A DNA stretch of 11,001 nt, from assembly GCA_028289745.1 (NCBI GenBank), contig JANQOD010000189.1, positions 1 to 11,001 on the forward strand. The letters are read 5' to 3'. A model generated the notes under the pieces. The model saw only the letters and a program-made list of their open reading frames with translations. It searched no databases and was not told the origin of the DNA. Every line of letters begins with the position of its first letter. The stretch's first letter is position 1. The DNA is from Allomuricauda sp. (GTDB lineage Bacteria > Bacteroidota > Bacteroidia > Flavobacteriales > Flavobacteriaceae). A program made the translations under genes and the position numbers. Below are positions 1-7,070 of the stretch, piece after piece.

Positions 1-95
1 GCCCAAGTAAACGGATTTTCGGGTCTCAACTTAATTGCATTAATTTGTAGCAAAAGTTCGGCCGTTTTTGTAGCGCTGTGCTTGTCTAAAACCAT
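1..95 (-). CDS. pyrE: Orotate phosphoribosyltransferase, N-terminal fragment
   Basis: Partial gene; only the first 31 codons are in the window and the rest lies beyond the left edge. Reading the minus strand from ATG at 95 gives MVLDKHSATKTAEL, then LLLQINAIKLRPENPFTW, the characteristic start of Bacteroidota PyrE; the aligned Ile-Lys-Leu-x-Pro-x-x-Pro-Phe-x-Trp pattern is what I recognise. PyrE is a cytoplasmic enzyme that joins orotate to PRPP to make OMP in pyrimidine synthesis. The PRPP-binding loop lies outside the window, so the call rests on N-terminal similarity and on the divergent Nudix neighbour, a frequent arrangement in flavobacteria. Its start codon is only 7 bases from the Nudix start codon. 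Confidence 0.88.
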   Translation of the reverse strand, partial: MVLDKHSATKTAELLLQINAIKLRPENPFTW

Positions 96-99
96 TGCA

Positions 100-107
100 C
101 AAATGTA
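100..107 (-). promoter_or_regulatory. Candidate -7 promoter box for pyrE
   Basis: The minus strand reads TACATTTG, an exact match to the Bacteroidota -7 element TAnnTTTG, ending 4 bases before the pyrE ATG. It overlaps the start codon of the divergent Nudix gene (103-105). No convincing -33 TTG is present at normal spacing. If it is used, the pyrE transcript would have almost no leader. The call is inference from motif and position. Confidence 0.3.
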
Positions 108-693
108 TAAAGTTTTTGTCAATGAATTTCCCTTGATATTGACAACCAAAAAGCCCCGCAATGCTAATGGAAGTCTCTTCGAAATGGATGCGGATTCGAT
201 TCTGAAAGCCATTGAATCGCTATCAAGGAAGAAATTAAAAGAGGCCTATATCTACGATCCCAGTGATACCATTTTGGAACATTTCAGTGCCAAAATACCC
301 ATGGTACTCGCCGCGGGCGGGGTGGTGAAAAACAAAAAGGGCAAGATTCTCTTTATATATCGAAACAATAAATGGGATTTGCCCAAAGGAAAACTTGATA
401 AGGGCGAGTCTATCGAAAATGCTGCGATAAGGGAGGTTGAAGAAGAGACCGGGGTAAAAAATCTGGTCGTCGATAAATACCTGTACACTACCTATCATAT
501 CTTCAAGCACAATGGCAACTTTAGGTTGAAGCAGACCTACTGGTTCGCTATGTACACCGATTATGAAGGTAAGCTCAAAGCGGAAAAGGCCGAAGGCATT
601 ACCAAAGCAAAATGGAAAGGTCGAAAAAAAACAAAAAAAGCGCTCAAAAACTCTTACCAGAACATTAGGGAACTTTTTGAGAACGGTATCTAA
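103..693 (+). CDS. Nudix hydrolase with N-terminal extension
   Basis: A 196-residue cytoplasmic protein of the Nudix superfamily, which cleaves nucleoside diphosphates linked to another moiety using Mg2+ or Mn2+. The Nudix box GX5EX7REUXEEXGU is complete at residues 96-118: GKLDKGE, seven residues, then REVEEETGV, so all metal-binding glutamates are present. The Nudix fold starts near residue 66 (PMVLAAGGVV). The first ~65 residues form an extra alpha/beta region that I recognise from Bacteroidota homologues beside pyrE but cannot assign a role. The C-terminus is very rich in lysine (GRKKTKKALK). I chose ATG 103; a TTG start at 82 would overlap pyrE and adds residues not expected for the family. 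The substrate cannot be told from sequence. The stop codon overlaps that of the convergent peptidase gene. Confidence 0.9.
   Translation: MYKVFVNEFPLILTTKKPRNANGSLFEMDADSILKAIESLSRKKLKEAYIYDPSDTILEHFSAKIPMVLAAGGVVKNKKGKILFIYRNNKWDLPKGKLDKGESIENAAIREVEEETGVKNLVVDKYLYTTYHIFKHNGNFRLKQTYWFAMYTDYEGKLKAEKAEGITKAKWKGRKKTKKALKNSYQNIRELFENGI
624..681 (-). terminator. Possible terminator of the M14 peptidase inside the Nudix gene
   Basis: On the minus strand, downstream of the peptidase stop, CTCAAAAA (681-674) and TTTTTGAG (650-643) can pair around a 23-base loop. They are followed by CGC and a T-tract of seven T, one G and eight T (639-624). This has the form of an intrinsic terminator, but the stem is AT-rich, the loop is long and a bidirectional role is untested. 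The T-tract is the antisense of the lysine codons in the Nudix C-terminus. Confidence 0.3.
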
Positions 694-2468
694 TCATTGC
701 CCATAGACAAAAATTCGGAAGCCCTACTGTCTTTGGGCACCCTATAAACAGGATATCTCAAATGCGCCCTTTCATAATGGACAGAACGTTTATAAACCCA
801 GTCTAGCTGGGCATACCAATCTTTGGCAAAGGAGGTGTCATTTGCCTTTTTCTTTAAAAAGAGGGTCCGTAGTTTTTCATCCTTTTTGAGCAATGCAAGG
901 GCCAAATCTTCAAACACATAAGGCGAGAAACCTTCTTTTTTTTGCAAAATGGCATCAAAAAAATTCCAGTTGAAAAAAGAATCAGGGGCTTGGGGTTCTA
1001 AGGTCTCCAACAGATAACGTAACCCGGGTTGGTTGGTTGGCACAATGTGGTCTCCTTTGTTGAAAACTATTTTTTGCAAACTTGAACCTACCTTGGTACC
1101 GTAATGCGGGTAATGCCCCTCATAGGCATAGGTAAAGGTCTTATAGTCTTCGATCCGGTACGTTTCCACTTCCAAAACCGTATCCTTTTCCAATTCAAAA
1201 TATTCGATTTGGTTCCAATCCAGCCGATCGATGATTTCTTTCCACGGTTTTTTGATGATGTATGCAAATGGAACCACAACGGTATCAGCGGGCACATAAT
1301 AGTTTTGGTATTCGACCTTTTTGACAAAAGACCTATTGTGGTCATATTTCAGGCGATCCATTCCGGTGATTTCGCTTATCAGTGTATCTGCCTCATATCC
1401 TTTAAAATTCAATATCGAGGACTTTGTCGTATCGATTTGCCAGTTTAGATGGTAAAGCGCTACATCTTCAACTTTTGTTGCCTTCTCGTTTCGAAGTTTT
1501 TTGACTTCTTCATGATCGGCATCCACAATTTGCAGCATGCTTTTCATCAATTCATAGGTGCCTTTGACCCTTTTGTCATAGGGCTTCAGCATATGGGTCT
1601 CTACCATCATGCCAAGGGTATTCCAAAGAGAGGTGTAACCTGTCGAATATCGGGGAGTATCCAAAAATTGATTGAACCCCGATTCAGGTACTCTGTTAAA
1701 AACATTGACGTAGGGGGCAATGTCCCAATTTTTATCTGCCAATTCATTTTCAAGTCCGGGCACCAATACCTCATGTAGATAAGTACCCAAATCTCCACCC
1801 AATTTATTGTGCTGCGTGAACAGATGGGTCAGGGTATATTGATAATCTGCGCCATTGCTTACATGGTTGTCGATAAATACGTCAGGTTTGACCAAATGAA
1901 AGATCTCTGCAAAGGTCTTCGCATTTTTTGTGTCTACCTTGATAAAATCACGGTTGAGGTCATAATTGCGGGCATTTCCGCGAAAACCATAAGATTTTGG
2001 ACCATTTTGGTTGGCCCTTGAGGTCGAATTTCGATTCAGTGCCCCGCCCACATTGTAAATGGGTATGGTAACCACCACCACATTTTCAGGGCCATCAATT
2101 TTGTTGATGGCCAAATCTCTGAACAAAAGCATTGTTGCGTCAATACCGTCGCTTTCACCAGGGTGAATGCCATTGTTTATGAGCATGGTAACTTTTTTCT
2201 GACCTATCTTTTGAAAGTTGAAATCGCTATCGACATTATAGGTTACCAAGTGCAGTGGATGGCCACTATCGGTCTCACCGATGTTCTGTACGTTGATTTC
2301 AGGAAAATCTTTTGCCAATTCGATGTAAAAATCAATGGTTTCTTGATAGGTGGCGGTTTCAAGGCTATCAGAAGTCTCGAAAGGGGTGATGTACTCGTGA
2401 ACGGTATCTTCTGGCTTTTTCTGGCAGCCTATCAGCACAAAAACCACAAGAATGCTGAAATACTTCAT
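690..2468 (-). CDS. M14 family zinc carboxypeptidase, lipoprotein
   Basis: A 592-residue predicted metallopeptidase of family M14. The start at ATG 2468 gives MKYFSILVVFVLIGC, a lipoprotein signal peptide with lipobox LIGC and acylated Cys15; a TTG 18 bases upstream would add a poor extension. Zinc ligands appear as His102-x-x-Glu105 (GIHPGES) and His202 (FIDNH). The substrate-binding Asn-Arg pair is N172-R173 (YDLNRDF) and the catalytic glutamate is probably E290 (MMVETHM). The peptidase domain covers roughly residues 35-320. The remaining ~270 residues have no motif I recognise and may be a beta-rich C-terminal module. Residues after the cysteine (QKKPED) resemble Bacteroidota surface-export signals, so the protein may face outside. 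It probably removes C-terminal residues from peptides, but the substrate is unknown. It lies 43 bases behind the response regulator on the same strand. Confidence 0.85.
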   Translation of the reverse strand: MKYFSILVVFVLIGCQKKPEDTVHEYITPFETSDSLETATYQETIDFYIELAKDFPEINVQNIGETDSGHPLHLVTYNVDSDFNFQKIGQKKVTMLINNGIHPGESDGIDATMLLFRDLAINKIDGPENVVVVTIPIYNVGGALNRNSTSRANQNGPKSYGFRGNARNYDLNRDFIKVDTKNAKTFAEIFHLVKPDVFIDNHVSNGADYQYTLTHLFTQHNKLGGDLGTYLHEVLVPGLENELADKNWDIAPYVNVFNRVPESGFNQFLDTPRYSTGYTSLWNTLGMMVETHMLKPYDKRVKGTYELMKSMLQIVDADHEEVKKLRNEKATKVEDVALYHLNWQIDTTKSSILNFKGYEADTLISEITGMDRLKYDHNRSFVKKVEYQNYYVPADTVVVPFAYIIKKPWKEIIDRLDWNQIEYFELEKDTVLEVETYRIEDYKTFTYAYEGHYPHYGTKVGSSLQKIVFNKGDHIVPTNQPGLRYLLETLEPQAPDSFFNWNFFDAILQKKEGFSPYVFEDLALALLKKDEKLRTLFLKKKANDTSFAKDWYAQLDWVYKRSVHYERAHLRYPVYRVPKDSRASEFLSMGND

Positions 2469-2511
2469 CTTATACCTGTTTGACAAAGTATAAAAATAGG
2501 CAATAAAATGG

Positions 2512-2925
2512 CTATGAGGCCATGTCGATATGATCGATATCTTGTTCCTCTATCTTGAATACAGGCTTATTCTTGTAGTCTATGAAGTGATGGGTGGTCT
2601 GTTTGTAGCGCAACCATTTTTCGTAATCGGCGGGATCGATTGAAGAGGTTATGATGTTTATCCTGATTTTCTTTGAAACATCCAATTTCAAGAATTCTTC
2701 CAAAAACCCCCAACCATCCATTATGGGCATATTGATATCCAAGAAAATGACATCGGGCAATTTCTTGTTTGAATCCAATCGCCTTATGAAATCATCCAAT
2801 GCCTCTCTTCCATTATTGAAAGTCGTGATGTCATCACATTCGACCACCATGCCCAACATTTTTGAAACACCAAAAACGGTTATGGGGTCATCATCAACGA
2901 TATAAATGCTATCGATTTTCTTCAT
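2512..2925 (-). CDS. Receiver-only response regulator (CheY-like)
   Basis: A 137-residue single-domain response regulator. From ATG 2925 it begins MKKIDSIYIVDDDP; the acidic triad is D11-D13, the phospho-acceptor is D63 in FLDINMP, the switch residue is T93 (IITSS) and the conserved lysine is K120 before Pro121. After the receiver domain only ~15 residues remain, with no DNA-binding or enzymatic output. It therefore probably acts by protein contact or as a phosphorelay step. The alternative ATG at 2940 adds five residues; I prefer 2925 because receiver proteins of this type usually begin close to strand beta 1. With either start its 5' end overlaps the 3' end of the kinase gene (17 or 32 bases), indicating translational coupling, so the kinase is its likely phospho-donor. 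Confidence 0.93.
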   Translation of the reverse strand: MKKIDSIYIVDDDPITVFGVSKMLGMVVECDDITTFNNGREALDDFIRRLDSNKKLPDVIFLDINMPIMDGWGFLEEFLKLDVSKKIRINIITSSIDPADYEKWLRYKQTTHHFIDYKNKPVFKIEEQDIDHIDMAS

Positions 2926-4759
2926 TTTTGAAATAAACATTAAAGGTCGTACCCTTGTTCAATTCACTACTTGCCTTTATACTGCCCCCCATGGCCTCTA
3001 CCTGGTTTTTTGTAATGTACAGGCCAATTCCCCGAGAATCTTCGTTATTGTGAAAGGTTTTGTACATGCCAAAAAGTTTTTCACCATTTTTGGCCATATC
3101 GATGCCCATGCCGTTGTCTTCAATAGAGAAAATGGTAAAGCCACCTTTGTTAAACGCCTTAAAGCGTATGACAAGTTCCCTTTCTGGATGCCTATATTTC
3201 ACCGCATTGGTAATGAGGTTCAATAAGATGCTCTCAAGGTAGGCCGGTACAGACCAAACAGAGAATGTATCGGCAATTTCATTCACGATCGTCACCCTGT
3301 GTTCATCCAACAAGGCCGAAAGGTTTTGTTGAATCTTTCTCAATTTTTTGTTCATGTTGAGTGATTTTCGCTCAACATTGACATTGGTATTGATACTGAC
3401 CACCTCATTTAGATCTTCTAGGGTTCTCATAAGATTGTCAGAGGCATATGTCAACATATTTATGATCCGCTTTTTTTCTGTCTCGTCCTTTTCTTTTACC
3501 AGAAAATTCAAAAGCATTGAAAAATTTGCAGTATGCGACCTTAGGTTGTGCGATACGATATGGGCAAAGCTTATCAATTTTTTGTTCTGTATTGCAGTGA
3601 CGTTGATGAGGTTTCTCAATTCATTTTCTTTTTCCTTCAATTGAGTGATGTCCATGCTGAGTCCAATCACGCCGTTGGCATTACCGTCCATATCCAAAAG
3701 AGGAATTTTTGAAGTAAGAAAAGTGGTTGAGGTACCATCTTTTTTTACACTTATGGTTTCTTTGCCAATAATTGGTGTCAGGGTTTTCATTACCTCGACG
3801 TCTTCGTCTCTTGAAATTCTGGCGATAGACTTGTCGTATAGCTCGAAATCATTTTTTCCGAGAAGCTCTTTTTTGTCCCTTACCCCCAAATACTCACATT
3901 CTGACTGGTTCACAAGAATTTTTCTTGATTCTTTGTCTTTTACATAGACGTTCATGGGCAGACTGTCAAGCAAAGTGTTGAGCAACTTTTGGTTTTCTTG
4001 GGTCTTTATCTCAGATTTAACTTGTTCATCAATGTCTTGAAAAGTACCGATAAGGCGTATGAGTTTGCCCTCTTTTGAAATGGCTTTTCCTGCTGACAAG
4101 ATCCATTTCTCATTGTTCTTGGCCGTAACAATCTGTAATTTTTCACTAAAGGGTGTGCCATCTGCTATAGCTTTGTGCACCAACATCGAGATGGTATTTC
4201 TACTATGGCCCTGCTTATAAAAGTCGATACCGGTTTCAATGGAGGGCTCAAAGTCTTCAGACACCTCATGTATTTTTTTGGTCATTTGGCACCACCTCAA
4301 CTTCTTGGTAATGAGATTGAACTCCCAGACGCCGACCTTGGCAATCTCTGATTGAGACTGCAATAGTGATTGTAAGCGTTCGATCTCAAGTTGGTCACCA
4401 TACGATTCACTGATATCATTTACCTGCATGATGGTACCGATGATATTTTCATGTTCATCGTACCAAGGGAGATGCATCCATTCAAACCACTTTTCAAATC
4501 CATCGTTGTTGACAAAACTGGTCAGACCTTTTCTATGATATCCGAGAAGGCTATCGTTTAAGCTATCCAACCAATCTTCATCAGCATGTTCAAGAAGCTC
4601 GTAAATGTTCTTGCCAAACACATTCTTTTTCGTGAGGTCAAGGGCTTCTATCCAATTGTCAGAGGCATGAACAAGCTCTAAATCGGTATTCAGATAAGCT
4701 GTTGCACTGGGCAATTGTTTGATTAGATAGCTACGTGTAAAAGATTTTGTGTTTTTCAA
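2909..4759 (-). CDS. Soluble histidine kinase with three PAS domains
   Basis: A 616-residue sensor kinase with no membrane segment or signal peptide, so it is cytoplasmic. Three PAS-type sensor regions lie at about 15-120, 138-250 and 258-375; the first two end in the typical D-I-S/D-E linker and the third in GLSMDITQLKEKENEL. The dimerisation/phospho-acceptor helix has FAHIVSHNLRSH, with H404 as the likely phosphorylated histidine, in the HNLR form common in Bacteroidota. The ATPase domain follows at about 505-610: N box around N514-N518 (LLNLITNAV), G1 box DNGMGID at 548, F-box KLFGMYKTFH and G2 box SRGIGL at 575. No receiver domain is fused; the overlapping downstream gene supplies it. The start is TTG at 4759, because an in-frame stop lies two codons upstream and there is no nearby in-frame ATG. 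The ligand of the PAS domains is unknown. Confidence 0.95.
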   Translation of the reverse strand: MKNTKSFTRSYLIKQLPSATAYLNTDLELVHASDNWIEALDLTKKNVFGKNIYELLEHADEDWLDSLNDSLLGYHRKGLTSFVNNDGFEKWFEWMHLPWYDEHENIIGTIMQVNDISESYGDQLEIERLQSLLQSQSEIAKVGVWEFNLITKKLRWCQMTKKIHEVSEDFEPSIETGIDFYKQGHSRNTISMLVHKAIADGTPFSEKLQIVTAKNNEKWILSAGKAISKEGKLIRLIGTFQDIDEQVKSEIKTQENQKLLNTLLDSLPMNVYVKDKESRKILVNQSECEYLGVRDKKELLGKNDFELYDKSIARISRDEDVEVMKTLTPIIGKETISVKKDGTSTTFLTSKIPLLDMDGNANGVIGLSMDITQLKEKENELRNLINVTAIQNKKLISFAHIVSHNLRSHTANFSMLLNFLVKEKDETEKKRIINMLTYASDNLMRTLEDLNEVVSINTNVNVERKSLNMNKKLRKIQQNLSALLDEHRVTIVNEIADTFSVWSVPAYLESILLNLITNAVKYRHPERELVIRFKAFNKGGFTIFSIEDNGMGIDMAKNGEKLFGMYKTFHNNEDSRGIGLYITKNQVEAMGGSIKASSELNKGTTFNVYFKNEENR

Positions 4760-4860
4760 TTCCTAGGAATTTTCTTACTAATCTATAATTATATGGACTA
4801 CGAGTGGTGTTTTATGTTGTGAATCGCCCTAAAATTGTGGTATTATTGGATTTTTGAGAC

Positions 4861-4876
4861 TTTTTGTGTACAAAAA
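4861..4876. promoter_or_regulatory. Dyad in the coaD-kinase intergenic region
   Basis: TTTTTGTGTACAAAAA can pair as seven-base arms around a two-base centre. It lies in the ~170-base gap between the end of coaD and the start of the kinase, about 100 bases upstream of the kinase start. It could be an operator for the kinase operon or part of the coaD 3' end. No clear -7 box is seen near the kinase start; the best is TACATTTT on the minus strand at 4892-4885. I see nothing else in this gap. Confidence 0.2.
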
Positions 4877-4930
4877 TCTGTCAGAAAATGTAAGTTTTAA
4901 GAGTTGGGAAACCTAAAGTGTACGAAGAGT

Positions 4931-5389
4931 TTACCGCTTTGCCACTACTGTATGGGGTACCAATCCAGAATAATCGCCCCCGTTGCGTATTACATCGCGA
5001 ACAATGGATGAACTGATATATGACTTCCCTGAAGAAGTAAGCAAGAAAACTGTTTCAATCTCTGAAAGCTTGCGGTTGGTATGGGCAATTGCCTTTTCAA
5101 ATTCAAAGTCAGCTGGGTTTCGCAAACCCCGTAAAATAAAATCGGCTTCTACCTTTTTGCAAAAATCTACCGTAAGCCCTTCATAGGTCATCACTTTGAT
5201 GGAAGATTCATCGGCAAATGCGTCTTCGATGAATTTTTTGCGTTCATCGAGAGCGAACATATATTTTTTGTCGGTATTGATCCCAATGGCAATAATGAGC
5301 TCATCGAATAGGGTGATGCCCCGCTTTATAATGTCGTAATGCCCTAGCGTTATCGGATCGAACGACCCTGGAAAAATGGCTCTTCTCAT
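4931..5389 (-). CDS. coaD: Phosphopantetheine adenylyltransferase
   Basis: A 152-residue protein of normal length for CoaD, the cytoplasmic enzyme that transfers an adenylyl group from ATP to 4'-phosphopantetheine, the penultimate step of coenzyme A synthesis. The nucleotidyltransferase motif is GSFDPITLGH (residues 8-17, with the TxGH signature at 14-17). RGLRNPADFEFE (87-98) holds substrate-binding arginines, and ISSSIVR (125-131) is the ISSTxVR-type ATP loop. The ATG at 5389 sits right at the motif-proximal N-terminus MRRAIFPGSF. It follows ddl by 35 bases on the same strand and is probably co-transcribed with it. Nothing looks damaged or missing. Confidence 0.98.
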   Translation of the reverse strand: MRRAIFPGSFDPITLGHYDIIKRGITLFDELIIAIGINTDKKYMFALDERKKFIEDAFADESSIKVMTYEGLTVDFCKKVEADFILRGLRNPADFEFEKAIAHTNRKLSEIETVFLLTSSGKSYISSSIVRDVIRNGGDYSGLVPHTVVAKR

Positions 5390-5424
5390 AAAACGTATCA
5401 GGTTTTTTTAAAGATACTGATAAA

Positions 5425-6405
5425 TCATTGTTTCAAGACTTCCTCTATGGTGCTCCCAAAAAGTTCTGTCAGTGAGATACCGGCCTCATTCGCCTGTTTC
5501 GGCAATATACTCTCTTCAGTAAGACCGGGAGTGGTGTTGACCTCAAGTAAATAGGGTTCGTCATCGACATAGATGTATTCACTGCGCGATAATCCATTTA
5601 ATTTCAATAATTCATACACCTTCTTGGCGATGGCCATGACCTTGAGTTCTTTCTGTTTTGATATTCTGGCCGGGGTGATTTCTTTTGATTTACCTTCATA
5701 TTTGGCAGTAAAATCAAAGAAGTCGTTTTCACTAACGATTTCAGTAGTGGGCAGTACCGTGACTTGCCCATTGTAGGTTATGACCCCGACCGATACCTCA
5801 ACGCCATCCAAGAAAGATTCGATAATGATTTCATCATCTTCTTCAAAAGCTTTTTTAATGGCTTCGTGCAAATCTTCCTTTTTATAGACCTTCGAGATGC
5901 CGTAGCTACTTCCTGCCTTATTTGCTTTCACAAAACAGGGTAGGCCCACTTTTTTGACAATGGCATCTTCGTCGACGATATCGCCCAGATCGAGCAAGTA
6001 CGAAGCAGCGCATTTGATACCGTGCGGTTTCAAGGTGCTCAAAAGGTCACGTTTGTTGAAGGTCAATGCGGCTTGGTAGTGATTGCACGATGTTTGTGGA
6101 ATGCCCAACAGTTCAAAATAGGCCTGCATTAAACCATCTTCTCCCGGGGTGCCGTGAATGGCATTGAAGACACAATCGAAATGTATTTTTTTGCCTGCGG
6201 GGCATATGCTGAAATCTGACTTATCGACCGGGTGTTCGTTTTCTGCCTCATCGAGAAAGACCCATTTATCTTTGGCTATGATGATACGAAAAGTATTGTA
6301 TTTTTCCGTATCAAGATGTTTGAACACCACATTTCCGCTTTTTATCGAAATGTCATATTCGCTCGAATAGCCACCCATAATGATAGCGATGTTCTTTTTT
6401 TTCAT
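5425..6405 (-). CDS. ddl: D-alanine--D-alanine ligase
   Basis: A 326-residue ATP-grasp enzyme that joins two D-alanines for peptidoglycan precursors in the cytoplasm. Motifs in order: GGYSSEYDIS (11-20), HGTPGEDG (84-91), the ATP-grasp loop KANKAGSSYGI (160-170), the omega-loop FFDFTAKY (229-236) and EVNTTPGLT (288-296) with metal and substrate residues. Tyr236 aligns with the tyrosine (Y216 of E. coli DdlB) that favours D-Ala over D-lactate, whereas the tyrosine two residues after the first aromatic pair is Phe232 here. I chose ATG 6405 (MKKKNIAIIMGG); a GTG at 6444 would add 13 residues lacking family similarity. A TACTTTG on the minus strand (6431-6425) is close to, but not, a consensus -7 box. 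It is divergent from the PASTA gene and followed by coaD. Confidence 0.98.
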   Translation of the reverse strand: MKKKNIAIIMGGYSSEYDISIKSGNVVFKHLDTEKYNTFRIIIAKDKWVFLDEAENEHPVDKSDFSICPAGKKIHFDCVFNAIHGTPGEDGLMQAYFELLGIPQTSCNHYQAALTFNKRDLLSTLKPHGIKCAASYLLDLGDIVDEDAIVKKVGLPCFVKANKAGSSYGISKVYKKEDLHEAIKKAFEEDDEIIIESFLDGVEVSVGVITYNGQVTVLPTTEIVSENDFFDFTAKYEGKSKEITPARISKQKELKVMAIAKKVYELLKLNGLSRSEYIYVDDEPYLLEVNTTPGLTEESILPKQANEAGISLTELFGSTIEEVLKQ

Positions 6406-6452
6406 TCCCCAAATATCACACGGACAAAGTAAAGAAAAAAGCACTGTTTTTC

Positions 6453-6460
6453 TATATTTG
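6453..6460 (+). promoter_or_regulatory. Candidate -7 promoter box for the PASTA-rluD unit
   Basis: TATATTTG matches TAnnTTTG exactly and ends 19 bases before the PASTA ATG, in the 74-base gap between divergent genes. The A/G-rich sequence at the expected -33 position contains no TTG. It would drive the overlapping PASTA and rluD genes. Confidence 0.45.
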
Positions 6461-6469
6461 TTCGAACAA
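6458..6469. promoter_or_regulatory. Perfect palindrome in the ddl-PASTA intergenic region
   Basis: TTGTTCGAACAA is a perfect 12-base palindrome. It overlaps the last bases of the candidate -7 box for the PASTA gene and lies where transcription would start. That position suits an operator, but no known regulator can be named from the sequence. Confidence 0.35.
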
Positions 6470-6479
6470 TACCGAAGTG

Positions 6480-7070
6480 ATGAGGCATTTTTTTGAGTTT
6501 TTGCGAAGCCGTATTTTTCTGGTTCAGATAGGGTTGGCGTTGGTAGTCTTGGTCGTGCTTTGCTTCTTGGTGCTTGGTTGGCTCAAGAGCACGACCCATC
6601 ATGGCGAATTCGTTGAGGTGCCCGATTTCTCAAAAATGTCGGTAATGGAGATGCGCAAGGTCGCCGAAGAGGCCGGGCTTCGCTATGAAGTGCTCGATTC
6701 TACAAATTATGATCCAGAATACCCTCGGTTTTCCATTTTGGAACAAGACCCGCCGGCGGGCAACAAGGTAAAGGTGAACCGTAAGATTTACTTCACGGTC
6801 AATCCTTCTGGATACAAGAAAGTTACAATACCCAATGTAATTCAGGTGACCCAACGTAACGCGAGGTCAATGCTAAGGGCCGTGGGTCTTGATGTACAGC
6901 GCGTGACCTATATCGATGAACTGGGTAAAGACATGGTGTACAATATGAAGCACAAGGGCAAATATGTGAAACCGGGTGACAAGCTTCCCAAGACATCAAA
7001 AATTGAACTGATATGTGGCAATGGCAACATACCTGAAAGTGCCCGTATTCAGGCTGAATCTAATGAATAA
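6480..7070 (+). CDS. Membrane-anchored PASTA domain protein
   Basis: A 196-residue single-pass membrane protein. A short positively charged N-terminus (RHFFEFLRSR) precedes one hydrophobic segment at about 13-34, so the C-terminal part should be periplasmic. Two PASTA repeats follow, about 43-109 (EVPDFSKMSVMEMRKVAEEAG ... EQDPPAGNKV) and 115-180 (VTIPNVIQVTQRNARSML ... VKPGDKLP); the pattern P-D/N-hydrophobic, A-x-x-x-L, and DPP/KPG-D/G is visible. PASTA repeats are known from penicillin-binding proteins and Ser/Thr kinases, where they bind or sense peptidoglycan. Here neither a kinase nor a transpeptidase domain is attached. The position next to ddl suggests a cell-wall role, which is inference. 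I chose ATG 6480 over the GTG directly before it. It overlaps rluD by one base (TAATG), implying coupled translation. Confidence 0.9.
   Translation: MRHFFEFLRSRIFLVQIGLALVVLVVLCFLVLGWLKSTTHHGEFVEVPDFSKMSVMEMRKVAEEAGLRYEVLDSTNYDPEYPRFSILEQDPPAGNKVKVNRKIYFTVNPSGYKKVTIPNVIQVTQRNARSMLRAVGLDVQRVTYIDELGKDMVYNMKHKGKYVKPGDKLPKTSKIELICGNGNIPESARIQAESNE

Noticed and set aside
82..102. TTG start for the Nudix gene.
   Set aside because: It would overlap the pyrE start and adds seven residues; ATG 103 gives the expected N-terminus.
1104..2021. Three long open frames on the plus strand inside the peptidase gene (1104-1448, 1449-1778, 1809-2021).
   Set aside because: They are antisense to a complete M14 gene with intact catalytic motifs, and their translations have odd composition and no recognisable motif.
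2906..3947. Open frames on the plus strand opposite the kinase (2906-3226, 3348-3644, 3645-3947).
   Set aside because: Antisense shadows of a clearly real histidine kinase; no start signal or family resemblance.
5396..5422. Inverted repeat TATCAG/CTGATA between ddl and coaD.
   Set aside because: Only six base pairs with a 15-base loop; on the coding strand it is followed by no T-tract, so it is not a convincing terminator.
6406..6444. GTG start for ddl, 13 codons upstream.
   Set aside because: The extra residues do not resemble Ddl and would cover the promoter region; ATG 6405 gives the normal N-terminus.
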